DNA from: a virus
Strand: one strand, 5' to 3'
IMG/VR virus record: IMGVR_UViG_3300028044_000015
Coordinates: 1 to 46,951 of that record
DNA length: 46,951 nt
How positions within the stretch are numbered: position 1 is the stretch's first letter; the number at the start of each line of letters is the position of its first letter. The notes below the pieces were generated by a model. It was not told where the DNA came from, did no database searches, and worked only from the letters and a program-made list of their open reading frames with translations. A program made the translations under genes and the position numbers. This document shows, one piece after another, positions 37,364 to 46,518 of this stretch.

Positions 37364-37915
37364 TTAGCTAATAACCACTGGCGAACCGCTTACAAGTATA
37401 GTTCCTTCGAAATTGTAAGGTAGTTCAACTTGTTGTCCTGTGAAGGTCAAAGTGTATTGGTTCGGGTCGCCCAATCCTGCGCCAACTGTGGTGTTGACTT
37501 GTGTACGAAGTGCGCCCTTTTCCTCAACTCGGTCGTCCCATCCATACACAAATGCGTTACCTTCGTTAGTTACCGCAATTACAACCACTTTACAACACTC
37601 TTTAAGTGCGTTAAGCTGTGCGCTTTTGGTTTTGTCAATCTTAGGTACGGTCAAAGTCAATGAAGTGTTTACGAAGTTAGGGCCATTGTCGCTAAGTTCG
37701 TTAGTCGCTTCCAAAGCTATCGTATAATCTTTGCTGCCAATCTCATGCCATTGGTCTGCTACTGCGGTACTTGCCATACTTACGGCATCGTACAAGTGCA
37801 ACGCACCTTTAGTGAATGACACCACGCTATCACGGCTGGCAACGTATAGGTTTTTGAACCCACCTACTGCGGACTCATCCGCACATAGTATTGTAATACT
37901 CGCTGTTAAGCACAT
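37364..37915 (-). CDS. Major tail tube-like protein, 183 aa
   Basis: This beta-rich 183-residue protein has an N-terminal region of CADESAVGGFKNLYVASRDS type, a central ECCKVVVIAVTNEGNAFVYG segment and a C-terminal YTLTFTGQQVELPYNF, resembling tail tube proteins of Bacteroidota siphophages. Its place between capsid and portal rather than next to the tape measure is unusual. A head-decoration role is an alternative. Confidence 0.55.
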   Translation of the reverse strand: MCLTASITILCADESAVGGFKNLYVASRDSVVSFTKGALHLYDAVSMASTAVADQWHEIGSKDYTIALEATNELSDNGPNFVNTSLTLTVPKIDKTKSAQLNALKECCKVVVIAVTNEGNAFVYGWDDRVEEKGALRTQVNTTVGAGLGDPNQYTLTFTGQQVELPYNFEGTILVSGSPVVIS

Positions 37916-37963
37916 ATCTAATGTTTTTTAAAAGGGGGCTATTACACCCCCTTCGTTTTTTAA

Positions 37964-38917
37964 TTAACCACGACCGTAAACAATCAACTCGCTGTGAGTG
38001 TAATTTACACCCAAATCGAAGTTTGCTTTGAAGTAGTACTTTTCTTCTAGTTCGTCAAAGAACAACTTAGCATCGCTGCCAGGATTGGCAATGTCAGTAC
38101 CAACGTGCAAGTTCTCCAAGTTACCAAAGAACATACGTTTTTCGTTAGCCAAAGAATAATCGTTGATAGTTACCGCCCATGTTGTTTCTTCGATAACTGG
38201 TATGCCACGGTAAGTAAGTGCGCCACCGTTAGACAAACGAGTTAGACCGTAATCGGTGTTGCTGTTTTCAAACGTGCTCAAAATGTTGTAATACATTTGA
38301 GGCGTAACGTGGATAGCTGGAGTGCCTGTTTGACGGATAAGCTGTCCTGTTTCGCTTTCGTAAGCGGTTTTCAAAGCAGCTACACCGTAATCGCCAGTTG
38401 AACCGATAGAGATTTTTGACACATTGGCATCGGCTTCAAAACGTGGAAACCAACCTTGTATTTTGCTCAAAAATGCGGTGGTAGCTAGTGAAGTGTTACC
38501 GAACCAAGCCAAAGCAAAGGTATCGTTAACCAAAGCACGTTGATAGTTCTCAACGATGTAAGGCACGATAATAGTACCGCTTAAATCGGTAACGGCTGTA
38601 CCTTTTTTAAGTTCTTTCTTAAACACGGTATCGTAAAAAGTAGCGGCACATTGCTCAACGTTGATTGCCAACGGCTCGGTACTCAATACTACTTCTGACA
38701 AAGCAAAAGTACCAACGGGGTTAAAACCACAAGTTGATTTCTTTTGCACTATGCCTTTCATTTCTGAACCTACATAAACGGTCTTTGACTTGTTAACCAA
38801 CGGGTCAACATCGTAGCCGCCATTAAATAACCCGTTTGATACGAGTGCTGGAGTAAGGAACACTTCTGCAAAGTATTCGCTAGTCCATGTTGATACGATT
38901 GTAATTGCGCTTGCCAT
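37964..38917 (-). CDS. Major capsid protein
   Basis: This 317-residue protein follows directly behind the protease/scaffold gene. It has a long helix-rich first half and beta-rich end, with the segment LTRLSNGGALTYRGIPVIEE resembling the P-domain loop of HK97-fold capsids. The region upstream of the ATG is purine-rich (AAGAAAAAGAAAAAGC), which may aid strong translation. No cleavage site is evident. Confidence 0.75.
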   Translation of the reverse strand: MASAITIVSTWTSEYFAEVFLTPALVSNGLFNGGYDVDPLVNKSKTVYVGSEMKGIVQKKSTCGFNPVGTFALSEVVLSTEPLAINVEQCAATFYDTVFKKELKKGTAVTDLSGTIIVPYIVENYQRALVNDTFALAWFGNTSLATTAFLSKIQGWFPRFEADANVSKISIGSTGDYGVAALKTAYESETGQLIRQTGTPAIHVTPQMYYNILSTFENSNTDYGLTRLSNGGALTYRGIPVIEETTWAVTINDYSLANEKRMFFGNLENLHVGTDIANPGSDAKLFFDELEEKYYFKANFDLGVNYTHSELIVYGRG

Positions 38918-38941
38918 AACTTTAGCTTTTTCTTTTTCTTG

Positions 38942-40372
38942 TTAGTTAATTTTGATATTTTTCTTAGCCATTACAGAACGGAAGTGATTTGAAACCACAT
39001 CAATACCGTTTTGCACTTTAACCGTTTTGTCCAATGATGGGTCGGCTGATGGTGCTTTAGCTGCAATCGTTTGGGCTACCCTACGGGCTACTGGTGCGGC
39101 TGCTGCTACTGGTGCTGGTGCGCCTTGTGCTTTGATTGTAGCTAGTTCCTCACGGATAGCTTTCAACTCTTCTGCGAACATTGTAAGCACGTTTTCCATT
39201 TCGGGGGTAGTGCTTTGCATAGCTTCAACTTCCAATTCTTTTAGTTCGGTAATTTTACCGCCCTCGGTAACAACAACAGTTACACCGTCACTCAAAATGT
39301 GTTCACCGTTTGGTGCTGGCACTTCGCCATCTTCTGTTAATACGGCTACTAGGTCGCCAATAGCGATAGTTTCACCAAATGACTCAATACGGATTTTAGT
39401 CCCGTCTTCAAGTTCACCGTCAATCAATTTAGATTGGATGCCTTGGATTGTGTTTTTCAACTTTGTGAATAGACTCATGTCTGCGTTTTTGAATAGATTA
39501 ATAAAATTTGTTATTGTGTTTGATTTTTCGATTGCCCAATTTACACCGCTTGTACCGCCCCACATCAACCATGCTACATAGCCCTTATCCTTCCACGGCT
39601 CATCTTTAAATTCGGGGGCTACCTCGCTGTTTTGCTTGTGGCGGTTAAATGAAGCCATACGCTTTACCGTGTCATCACTTATCGGCTCTTTGTTGGCTAA
39701 CTGCCTTGCTCGTGCTAGTCCTACCTCTGTGCCTGCTTCAACTATGTCCCTGCCGTATTCCTCTATCCAATCTAATGCCTTACGTGCGTTGTTGCTTGCG
39801 CTTTCGGGGTAATCGGTAAATGTCCTATCTTCGATAAGCAAACGCCATTCGGCTATCTGGTCAACCGCTTTAGCTGCTATTCTTACTTGCGTGTTAATGC
39901 CTTTTACAAAACCCAACTCCATCGCACCTTCCGCATCCATAAATGTTTCGGCTTTCATTAAAGCACGAACCCTGTTTATCTCTAAACCAGTATGTACGTT
40001 GTAAATAGATGCTAAACGTGCGTTCATTGTTTCCAATATCACAAGTTCGCCCGTGTTGGGGTCGTATTCTGGGTAGTATGCATCGTGTATTAGGAAACCG
40101 CTATTCTCGCCAATCTTTGCGTTGCAAGCCAATGCGATAACCGTAGCGGCACTTGCTGCCATACCTACGATATTAGCTTCAAACTTGTAATTCTTACCGC
40201 TAGGGGTCTGTAAGTAGTCGTAAATAGAAAAGGCATCAACTAAGCTGCCACCGTTGCTATTTATGTTTATAGTAATTGGAAGTGAATAGCCATAGGCTTG
40301 CAATTGCTCAATGAACATCTTACTAGTGATGTCACTGCCAATATCGCCCATAACGTTTATTACACGTTCCAT
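38942..40372 (-). CDS. ClpP-type prohead protease with scaffold domain, 476 aa
   Basis: Residues 1-165 form an S14 ClpP-like protease (NSNGGSLVDAFSIYD; S74 in GMAASAATV; H96 in FLIHDAYY). Residues about 185-290 hold a domain with VKRMASFNRHKQNSEV and KGYVAWLMWGG, which recurs in phage head proteins. The C-terminal part contains a coiled coil (MFAEELKAIREELATIK) and an Ala/Pro-rich linker, as in fused scaffolds. It would shape and then mature the procapsid. Confidence 0.85.
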   Translation of the reverse strand: MERVINVMGDIGSDITSKMFIEQLQAYGYSLPITININSNGGSLVDAFSIYDYLQTPSGKNYKFEANIVGMAASAATVIALACNAKIGENSGFLIHDAYYPEYDPNTGELVILETMNARLASIYNVHTGLEINRVRALMKAETFMDAEGAMELGFVKGINTQVRIAAKAVDQIAEWRLLIEDRTFTDYPESASNNARKALDWIEEYGRDIVEAGTEVGLARARQLANKEPISDDTVKRMASFNRHKQNSEVAPEFKDEPWKDKGYVAWLMWGGTSGVNWAIEKSNTITNFINLFKNADMSLFTKLKNTIQGIQSKLIDGELEDGTKIRIESFGETIAIGDLVAVLTEDGEVPAPNGEHILSDGVTVVVTEGGKITELKELEVEAMQSTTPEMENVLTMFAEELKAIREELATIKAQGAPAPVAAAAPVARRVAQTIAAKAPSADPSLDKTVKVQNGIDVVSNHFRSVMAKKNIKIN

Positions 40373-40420
40373 AACTCAAAATTGAGAATAGAACGGCTTA
40401 TAATATGGGCAAAATGAATA

Positions 40421-40609
40421 TTATTTAACGGTGCGCCTTACTGTGCTTTCGTCAATGCCAAATTTATTAGCGGTGGTTAGTACCGCATCTTTGATGGTGT
40501 GGGTAATCGGCAACAAAGCCCGATAATAAGCCTTGATAGCTTTTACCCTTGTTTCTTTGCTCAATAGCCCTTTTTCGGCTAACTCAATTAGTTCCTTATC
40601 TGTTGCCAT
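40421..40609 (-). CDS. HTH-like protein, 62 aa
   Basis: The end of this 62-residue protein (AVLTTANKFGIDESTVRRTV) is a plausible helix-turn-helix. It overlaps the next upstream gene by 14 nt. It may regulate late genes or be a leftover of a recombinase-type domain. Confidence 0.5.
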   Translation of the reverse strand: MATDKELIELAEKGLLSKETRVKAIKAYYRALLPITHTIKDAVLTTANKFGIDESTVRRTVK

Positions 40610-40808
40610 GCTCTGTTATGTACGCCCTCCAAAACTTAATAATATCAACCATGCAACTTGGGCAACTTGTGTTTTTAGGGTACTTAAAACCCATTGCCTT
40701 GTAAGCTACGTAAGCCGTGTTGAGTTCGGCTGCACTCCAACTGTCTTTAAACACGAACCCCCGTAATTGCTCTACCACTTCCCTACTGGGCAACTGCTGA
40801 ATTTCCAT
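40596..40808 (-). CDS. Hypothetical protein, 70 aa
   Basis: ATG 40806-40808 (MEIQQLPSREVVEQLRGFVF) is used. It contains NTSCPSCMVDIIKFW, a CxxC pair that could bind metal with other residues. No family is recognised. It overlaps the zinc-ribbon gene by 37 nt. Confidence 0.5.
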   Translation of the reverse strand: MEIQQLPSREVVEQLRGFVFKDSWSAAELNTAYVAYKAMGFKYPKNTSCPSCMVDIIKFWRAYITEHGNR

Positions 40809-40951
40809 GCTATTTTGGCTTTTAAAAAACACCTGCACTCGTTACATTGCGGCAACAAATTTACGATAGGCACTACGTACTCTTTGTGCTCGCACTTATC
40901 GCAAATCTTTTCACGAATTGCCTTAGTCCTGTTATCTGTTTTAACCTCCAA
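40772..40951 (-). CDS. Zinc-ribbon protein with TTG start, 59 aa
   Basis: The frame opens with TTG at 40949-40951, inside the last codons of the tape measure. It codes for EVKTDNRTKAIREKICDKCE, then a second Cys pair CNEC-R-C and the end KAKIAWKFSSCPVGKW. The pattern of two CxxC pairs followed by CP-x-GKW is common in short phage proteins near tail genes. It fills a gap of 130 bp that has no other gene. Confidence 0.65.
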   Translation of the reverse strand: MEVKTDNRTKAIREKICDKCEHKEYVVPIVNLLPQCNECRCFLKAKIAWKFSSCPVGKW

Positions 40952-43900
40952 TGCTCGTTTGGTTTTGGATTTGAATAATAGATGTCTGTTGGCTTGTGGT
41001 GTCCACTACGTTGTTTAATACTTGGATAGGTGGCATCTCAAACGTAAAGCCCGAACCAAAACTTTGCTCACTAGCTGCAAGGCTCGCCCCTGCTGCACTA
41101 AATATGGGGGCTACAATACCGCCCGTTTCAAAAAACTTTTTGCCGCCCGTCATGTAGTTCATTTGGCTGATAGCACGTACAAAGTCGGGGCGTTTCTGTA
41201 TGCCTTTGTTTACGATTATTTCGCCCCCTTCGGCTTCCATAAGCCTACCGCCTGCGGAAAACTTTACACCGCCTTGTGAGTGTGAGTTGCCTGTGATAAA
41301 ACCACCATCCATAGGTATTTCACCACCTAATGCGAATTTTGCAGCGTTTACGGCTGCGGTTGCGCTTACTATACCCGATAATACCGCTGCAATACCAGTA
41401 ACAATAGCGGCTAAGTTTAAAGGAAACGGTTTCGTTGCAATACCAACCGCTATGGCTGATGCAATCGCTGTACCCGTGTCCAATGCAATCTGAATTAATG
41501 CAAACCGCTTTTGACTTTCTGCGTTCTTTTTGCGTTCTGCGTTTGCCCTTATTTCCGCTTGTTTATTTATTTCCGCTATCTTTTTGGCTTTCGCTTCCTC
41601 GCTTAGTGTGCTCTCTTGCACGGCTAATATTTGCGCATCTCGGTCTTTATTTATACGGGCGATATTCTGCTCCGTTTCCATATCCTTTAATTGCGCTAAT
41701 GTGTCAATAGCATTACTAGCAATACCTAAGGTAATGGCGGCATATTCAGCATTCTGTATTTGCTCTTCTTCTCGTTCTGTTAATACCCGTGCTTTATTTT
41801 CTTTTCGTTTAACTGCCGCATCTTCTTCTAGTTTAGTCGCATCGGCAATGGCTTGTTCAATTAACAATTTTTCAGCGGCTGACCCTGCCTTAACCGATTC
41901 TAATTTAATCTCTAGTTCCTTATCAAGTCGCTCTTGTAATATAGTTAATTCCTCTTCTGAACCTTGTTCAACTTTAAGCAACCTAATATCTATTTCAGCT
42001 AACTCTTCGTTTAAAGCGGCTAATCTAAGGGCTTTAGCATCGGCATCGGCTTTAGCATCATCGGCTAATTTCTTTGCGTTTGCATCTTCGTTAATCTTAA
42101 TTAATTCAGCTTGATAGGTTTTTTCTGCTGCTTTAAGTGCGTTATCTTTTGCGGTCTTACTTGCTTTTGAATTGTTTATGTTTTTTACTTCCGCATCAAA
42201 AGCAATTTTAGCAAGGGCTTCGGCTTTTAGTTTCTCGTCTTGAATTAAATTAGCGTTTGCTATTTTGGTTTGTTCTATTAATTGCTTGTTAGCGGCTTCA
42301 AACTCGTCACGTTTCCTTTTAGCATCATCACGCAGTCTTTTAGCATCGTCATCAGACTTTTTATCATCGGCTTCGGCATCATCTTGCCTTGCTTTACTTT
42401 TTGCTGCAAAAAAATTGGTTATAGCACTTACAGAGTCTTTATATGCCTCTGATAGTTCAGCTAACCTATTTTTTTCCTCTTTTAGTAGCTTTTGCTCCTC
42501 CTCACTTATTACCCTGCCATCATTTAGTTTTTTCTCTAGGTTCTTTAGTACTTGTTCTTGTATGTTTTCTTGGTCTCTAGCAAAGCGTTTTAATTCTTGC
42601 AACCTTTCCAACTCCAATTTTGATGCGTCATTGCCAGCGGCTTTTAAAAATGCAATCTCACGGTCTAACTGTCTAACTCGTGTATCGGTATATTTTTTGC
42701 CGTCCTCGGCTTGTTTTTCTAATGCCTTAGCTGTTTTTTCTGCCGCTTCGTCTGCTGCAAAACTTGTAACGCCAATCGCATCGCCTAAATCTTTGAACGC
42801 TTGAATTAACAACCTCGGACCTAGTGTAGCCAATTCAAACGCTTGTCCGATTATCTTTACTTTGTCTTTAAGCGCAAACAACGCTATACCAACGGCTGCC
42901 GCAATAGCCGCTATTAAAAATATAGGGTTAGTCAGTAGTACTTTACCGAATGCACTAAACGAACTAGCCGCACCCTTTAATCCGTCTTTTAAGCTACTAA
43001 ATGTTAAGCCCTTTAAGGTTGTGCCTAATTGCGCTATACGTTCATTAGCTTGCTTAAAATCAAGGTTACCGAGTGATTGCCCAACACCCCCTAATTGCTC
43101 TTGAAAGTTCTGAAACGCTGTGCCCTTTTCCGCTTTAATAGCTTCGTTGGTAGCATCTATTTGACTTTGTAATTTACCAGCTTCAGCTGTAAGACGTTTA
43201 AAATCTTCAGTACCCTCACCAGCTACCGCTGCGGCTTCCTTTAACGCACTTAGTTTGCTTTTAAGGCTATCTGCTGATGCACCAGCTTCGTTCTCGGTTT
43301 GGGTTAACGCCTTTAATTGGTTGTCAACTTCCTTTTCGGATTTGGCTAATATCTGATATTCTTCTGCAAGGGCTTGTATCGCTGCTTCGTTTGCTACAAA
43401 TACCGCATTGTTTTCTTGTCCGCTTTTACGGGCTGCCGCTTGCGCTTGTAATAATTGTTTTAGGCTTGTTTCGAGTTCCCCTAATGCTTCTTTATAATTA
43501 CCTACGTTACGGCTTGTGTTACCTACTGCGCTTTCAAGTTTCTTTAACTCATCGCTAATCGCTTTGGCTTGGTTCTGTACGTCTTTGCCTTTTGCGCTTT
43601 CACGTTCCGCCCTTGTAAGATTGTTGTATTCTTTGGTAAGGTTCGATAATTGCGCCCGTAAGGAAACAATACTACCCTCGTTTTCGTTTAGTACTTTGGC
43701 TTCGTTTTGCGTTTCCCGAATTAGGTCGCCTTTGGCTTTAGTTAGGTTACGTTGTTGAACTATGTTTTCGCCTAACTGCTCTGTTAAATCTCTGTATGCA
43801 GCGGTGTTCTGCATATTCAATTCAGTATAGTTGACTAAATCCGCCCTATTCTTTTTGATGGTTTGGTTTAGAGTGGTTAACTCGTTATCAACCTTACCAA

Positions 43901-43964
43901 TAGCTGCGGCTTGGGCTTCAAGTCCGTCAAAGTTAATTCGATATACTAGTGTTTTTTCAGCCAT
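40941..43964 (-). CDS. Tail tape measure protein, 1007 aa
   Basis: The first 750 residues are largely coiled coil (long runs of Ala, Glu, Lys, Leu), with a hydrophobic segment near NPIFLIAAIAAAVGIALFAL. A second hydrophobic region (about 860-905) precedes a Gly-rich end (GGEIPMDGGFITGNSHSQGG). This is the tape-measure layout; at about 1.5 angstrom per residue it predicts a tail of roughly 150 nm. It overlaps the 853-residue tail gene by 8 nt. Confidence 0.88.
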   Translation of the reverse strand: MAEKTLVYRINFDGLEAQAAAIGKVDNELTTLNQTIKKNRADLVNYTELNMQNTAAYRDLTEQLGENIVQQRNLTKAKGDLIRETQNEAKVLNENEGSIVSLRAQLSNLTKEYNNLTRAERESAKGKDVQNQAKAISDELKKLESAVGNTSRNVGNYKEALGELETSLKQLLQAQAAARKSGQENNAVFVANEAAIQALAEEYQILAKSEKEVDNQLKALTQTENEAGASADSLKSKLSALKEAAAVAGEGTEDFKRLTAEAGKLQSQIDATNEAIKAEKGTAFQNFQEQLGGVGQSLGNLDFKQANERIAQLGTTLKGLTFSSLKDGLKGAASSFSAFGKVLLTNPIFLIAAIAAAVGIALFALKDKVKIIGQAFELATLGPRLLIQAFKDLGDAIGVTSFAADEAAEKTAKALEKQAEDGKKYTDTRVRQLDREIAFLKAAGNDASKLELERLQELKRFARDQENIQEQVLKNLEKKLNDGRVISEEEQKLLKEEKNRLAELSEAYKDSVSAITNFFAAKSKARQDDAEADDKKSDDDAKRLRDDAKRKRDEFEAANKQLIEQTKIANANLIQDEKLKAEALAKIAFDAEVKNINNSKASKTAKDNALKAAEKTYQAELIKINEDANAKKLADDAKADADAKALRLAALNEELAEIDIRLLKVEQGSEEELTILQERLDKELEIKLESVKAGSAAEKLLIEQAIADATKLEEDAAVKRKENKARVLTEREEEQIQNAEYAAITLGIASNAIDTLAQLKDMETEQNIARINKDRDAQILAVQESTLSEEAKAKKIAEINKQAEIRANAERKKNAESQKRFALIQIALDTGTAIASAIAVGIATKPFPLNLAAIVTGIAAVLSGIVSATAAVNAAKFALGGEIPMDGGFITGNSHSQGGVKFSAGGRLMEAEGGEIIVNKGIQKRPDFVRAISQMNYMTGGKKFFETGGIVAPIFSAAGASLAASEQSFGSGFTFEMPPIQVLNNVVDTTSQQTSIIQIQNQTSIGG

Positions 43965-46518
43965 TGCCTAATAAGTGTATTGTTTCGTAATTACCCCCAA
44001 TCGTTGCGTAAACATCTTGTATAGTGCTGTTTACTATTGTCCTTACCGTACCCCCGTGTACTTTAAATACTCCTGCTGGCGTTAGCTGCAAACCGTTGTA
44101 TCGGCTGTCGTCGCTTTCACCTATGCCAATAATCCATACGCTATCGTTTCCGAAATTATAGTTGCCGAAAATATGCTGATTGCTTGCGGTTTGAATGTTG
44201 CCGTTGCCTAACACCGTACCGCCACCACGAATAATACCCACGTTACCGCTGCCATTAAACCCTACTAAAGACTCAAAGGACTGTTTGCCCCCTGCGGTTA
44301 ACGTACCGCCACCTATTGCGCTTAGTTGCCTTGTGCCGCCTTGTATAGTCGGTATCTCTGTTACTATCGGTCTATCAAACGGCAAAGTGTCAAACGCTTT
44401 CACTAACTCGTAAATAGTGGTTTTGTTTTTGTTGGGGGTGAAGTCAATTACTTGGTTTACATAATACCAACCTTGTAAGTTGACATGCTCCAGATAAATA
44501 GGCTTGAACAAATCAAGGTTTCTAAAGTCCACGCCCGTTATCTGAAAGTATGCTTTATGTACCCTTCTATCGCTTATTACGGCTACATCTCCATTATAGT
44601 AAGTCCTAACTAATCCGTTGCGGTTCGTGCTGTCATTGTATAACAGATTAACGCTAACAGGGGCTACCGTGTCGGGGTCAATCATGAAACAACTAGGCAT
44701 AGTGGTTAAGATGCTATTAATCCATTTCCAACTAGCCTTAACGCCCCCCGATTGAAATACCTCAACATACCCTTTAAAGTAAAGTATGCGAGGTAAGAAA
44801 TCAAAAGACTTTGGCGGGCTTGGTGCGTTTACGTTCCACATAACAGGGATAGGGCAACCGCTTGGGCTCCACGGGTGCAAGTTATAACTTACCGTGGCCG
44901 CAAATACTTTAGTACCTAAGTTAGTCACTCCATCTTTGAAGTTGCTACCCAAATCGTACAAGGCACTACCAAAAACACTACCTTGCTCTTGGTTGTAATT
45001 TTGCTGCCATTTATCGTTGCTGTCCGTTGCGTACCGAAACTGTAAATTACGGTTATACGATTGGATTATGTCCGTTGTAATTCGATTGTCTACATCTAGT
45101 TTATCAGTCAAGTCAACGCCTTGTGAGATTGGTTTGATTAACGCAATCTTTGGCTCAATCCTAACTACACGGTCATCGTTATTGGTTTCAAAATATAGGT
45201 TGAATATGTTTTGCATGCCCCCTAAAATATCCAATACCTTAACATCTTTTAAGACACTAGATAAAACGTAAGTGCGCCCTGTGGTAATGTTTCTTTGAAA
45301 TGTTTGAGTAAATGCGGACTCGTTTAATAGCCTAACGGTCAAAAGTCCACCTAACGTAGTAGAATAAGCATACTTTAGTATTATCTCATATTGCCCTATT
45401 GGTATATTTTGTATCGTGCTTTGGCTGCTAAATACTATTGTATTTTGCGAAAATGGGTTTGTAGTTTGTACTACAACTGGAGGGTCTAGTGGTAAATCTA
45501 TAACTTCTTGTAACGTGTTTATATTGCGAATAATAATATGGAAATCGCCTATGTTAAAATTATTGGCTGCATCAAAATTTATTTCAGCTTCAACACCGTA
45601 TTGATAATCGCCTTGCTCCGTTATGGTTATTATGCCTGTGGTATTATCATATACGTTGCTTTGGTCGTCAAATTCTACGTTAGGTATTAACCTACTATAA
45701 ATATAGGGACTAGTTCCTACTGGGCTTGGTGGGAATGTGACACTACTTACTATCAAATCGCCGCCAGCACGTACATCGAAATCAAACAATCCGCTTTTGT
45801 TGAACGCATCGCCCGTAAACGGTAGTATTAATTTTGAACCTACGCCCGTGCTAAAGAAATCACTTTCTAAAGTATAGCCAATACTTGCAAAGGCTTTTGT
45901 TAGCATCTTACCAATGTAAATAGCTGGTCGCATATCCGTTTCCGCTACGTAGTTACCGTTGTCGGGTTGCCCGTAACTTATCAATGGGTAAACATAATCA
46001 AACAAACTTGGAAACCTCCAACTAGCTTCGATATACGCACGGCTCAAAGTTGATTGCGCGGTGCTTGCTGGCAATATACCGCTTAAACTTCCATTACTCA
46101 TGCCAAAACTAGCTACCTCTAAGTTTCCGTAATCATAGCTGTTTATAGTGGCTGCGCCTAACAAGGTGTACCAATCCACATTATCGCTGTAAATCCGTAG
46201 CGTGTATTCGTCAGCTTGGTTTCTTTGCCCTATGTTGATGGCAAAGATAATGCCCGTTAAGATTGGCATACCGTTGTAACTTACCGAGCAATCACGCCCA
46301 CCTATTGCGGTTGCATTAGCATTGTAAATGTACTTTAGAAATCGGTTGTTTTTAGCCGTTGCTAATACTTTGAAGTCCTTTGTATAAACGCCCTGCCGTT
46401 TCGTAATATCTTTAATATCGCTATTCGACTTAGTTAAAGACAAAGGGAACGTGTCACTATCGTTTATCTCAATAGTGCCTATATTGGCATCGTTTTCGTA
46501 CAAAGTTACCTCTATCAT
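43957..46518 (-). CDS. Large tail/baseplate protein, 853 aa
   Basis: The protein begins MIEVTLYENDANIGTIEIND and has an N-terminal domain (TKRQGVYTKDFKVLATAKNN) known to me from tail proteins of Flavobacteria phages. Most of the chain is beta-rich, and the last 150 residues are Gly-rich (GGGTLTAGGKQSFES; GNGNIQTASNQHIFGN). It probably forms the tail tip or a receptor-binding arm. It precedes the tape measure, which is reversed from the usual order. ATGA overlap with the join-spanning tail gene. Confidence 0.75.
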   Translation of the reverse strand: MIEVTLYENDANIGTIEINDSDTFPLSLTKSNSDIKDITKRQGVYTKDFKVLATAKNNRFLKYIYNANATAIGGRDCSVSYNGMPILTGIIFAINIGQRNQADEYTLRIYSDNVDWYTLLGAATINSYDYGNLEVASFGMSNGSLSGILPASTAQSTLSRAYIEASWRFPSLFDYVYPLISYGQPDNGNYVAETDMRPAIYIGKMLTKAFASIGYTLESDFFSTGVGSKLILPFTGDAFNKSGLFDFDVRAGGDLIVSSVTFPPSPVGTSPYIYSRLIPNVEFDDQSNVYDNTTGIITITEQGDYQYGVEAEINFDAANNFNIGDFHIIIRNINTLQEVIDLPLDPPVVVQTTNPFSQNTIVFSSQSTIQNIPIGQYEIILKYAYSTTLGGLLTVRLLNESAFTQTFQRNITTGRTYVLSSVLKDVKVLDILGGMQNIFNLYFETNNDDRVVRIEPKIALIKPISQGVDLTDKLDVDNRITTDIIQSYNRNLQFRYATDSNDKWQQNYNQEQGSVFGSALYDLGSNFKDGVTNLGTKVFAATVSYNLHPWSPSGCPIPVMWNVNAPSPPKSFDFLPRILYFKGYVEVFQSGGVKASWKWINSILTTMPSCFMIDPDTVAPVSVNLLYNDSTNRNGLVRTYYNGDVAVISDRRVHKAYFQITGVDFRNLDLFKPIYLEHVNLQGWYYVNQVIDFTPNKNKTTIYELVKAFDTLPFDRPIVTEIPTIQGGTRQLSAIGGGTLTAGGKQSFESLVGFNGSGNVGIIRGGGTVLGNGNIQTASNQHIFGNYNFGNDSVWIIGIGESDDSRYNGLQLTPAGVFKVHGGTVRTIVNSTIQDVYATIGGNYETIHLLGNG

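Noticed and set aside
39027-39581. 184-codon plus-strand open frame opposite the protease/scaffold gene
   Set aside because: Low-complexity Ser/Ala sequence that mirrors the minus-strand gene; no start signal or family pattern.
41530-42114. 194-codon plus-strand frame opposite the tape measure, and similar frames at 42265-42804
   Set aside because: Ser/Ala/Leu-rich shadows of coiled-coil coding sequence.
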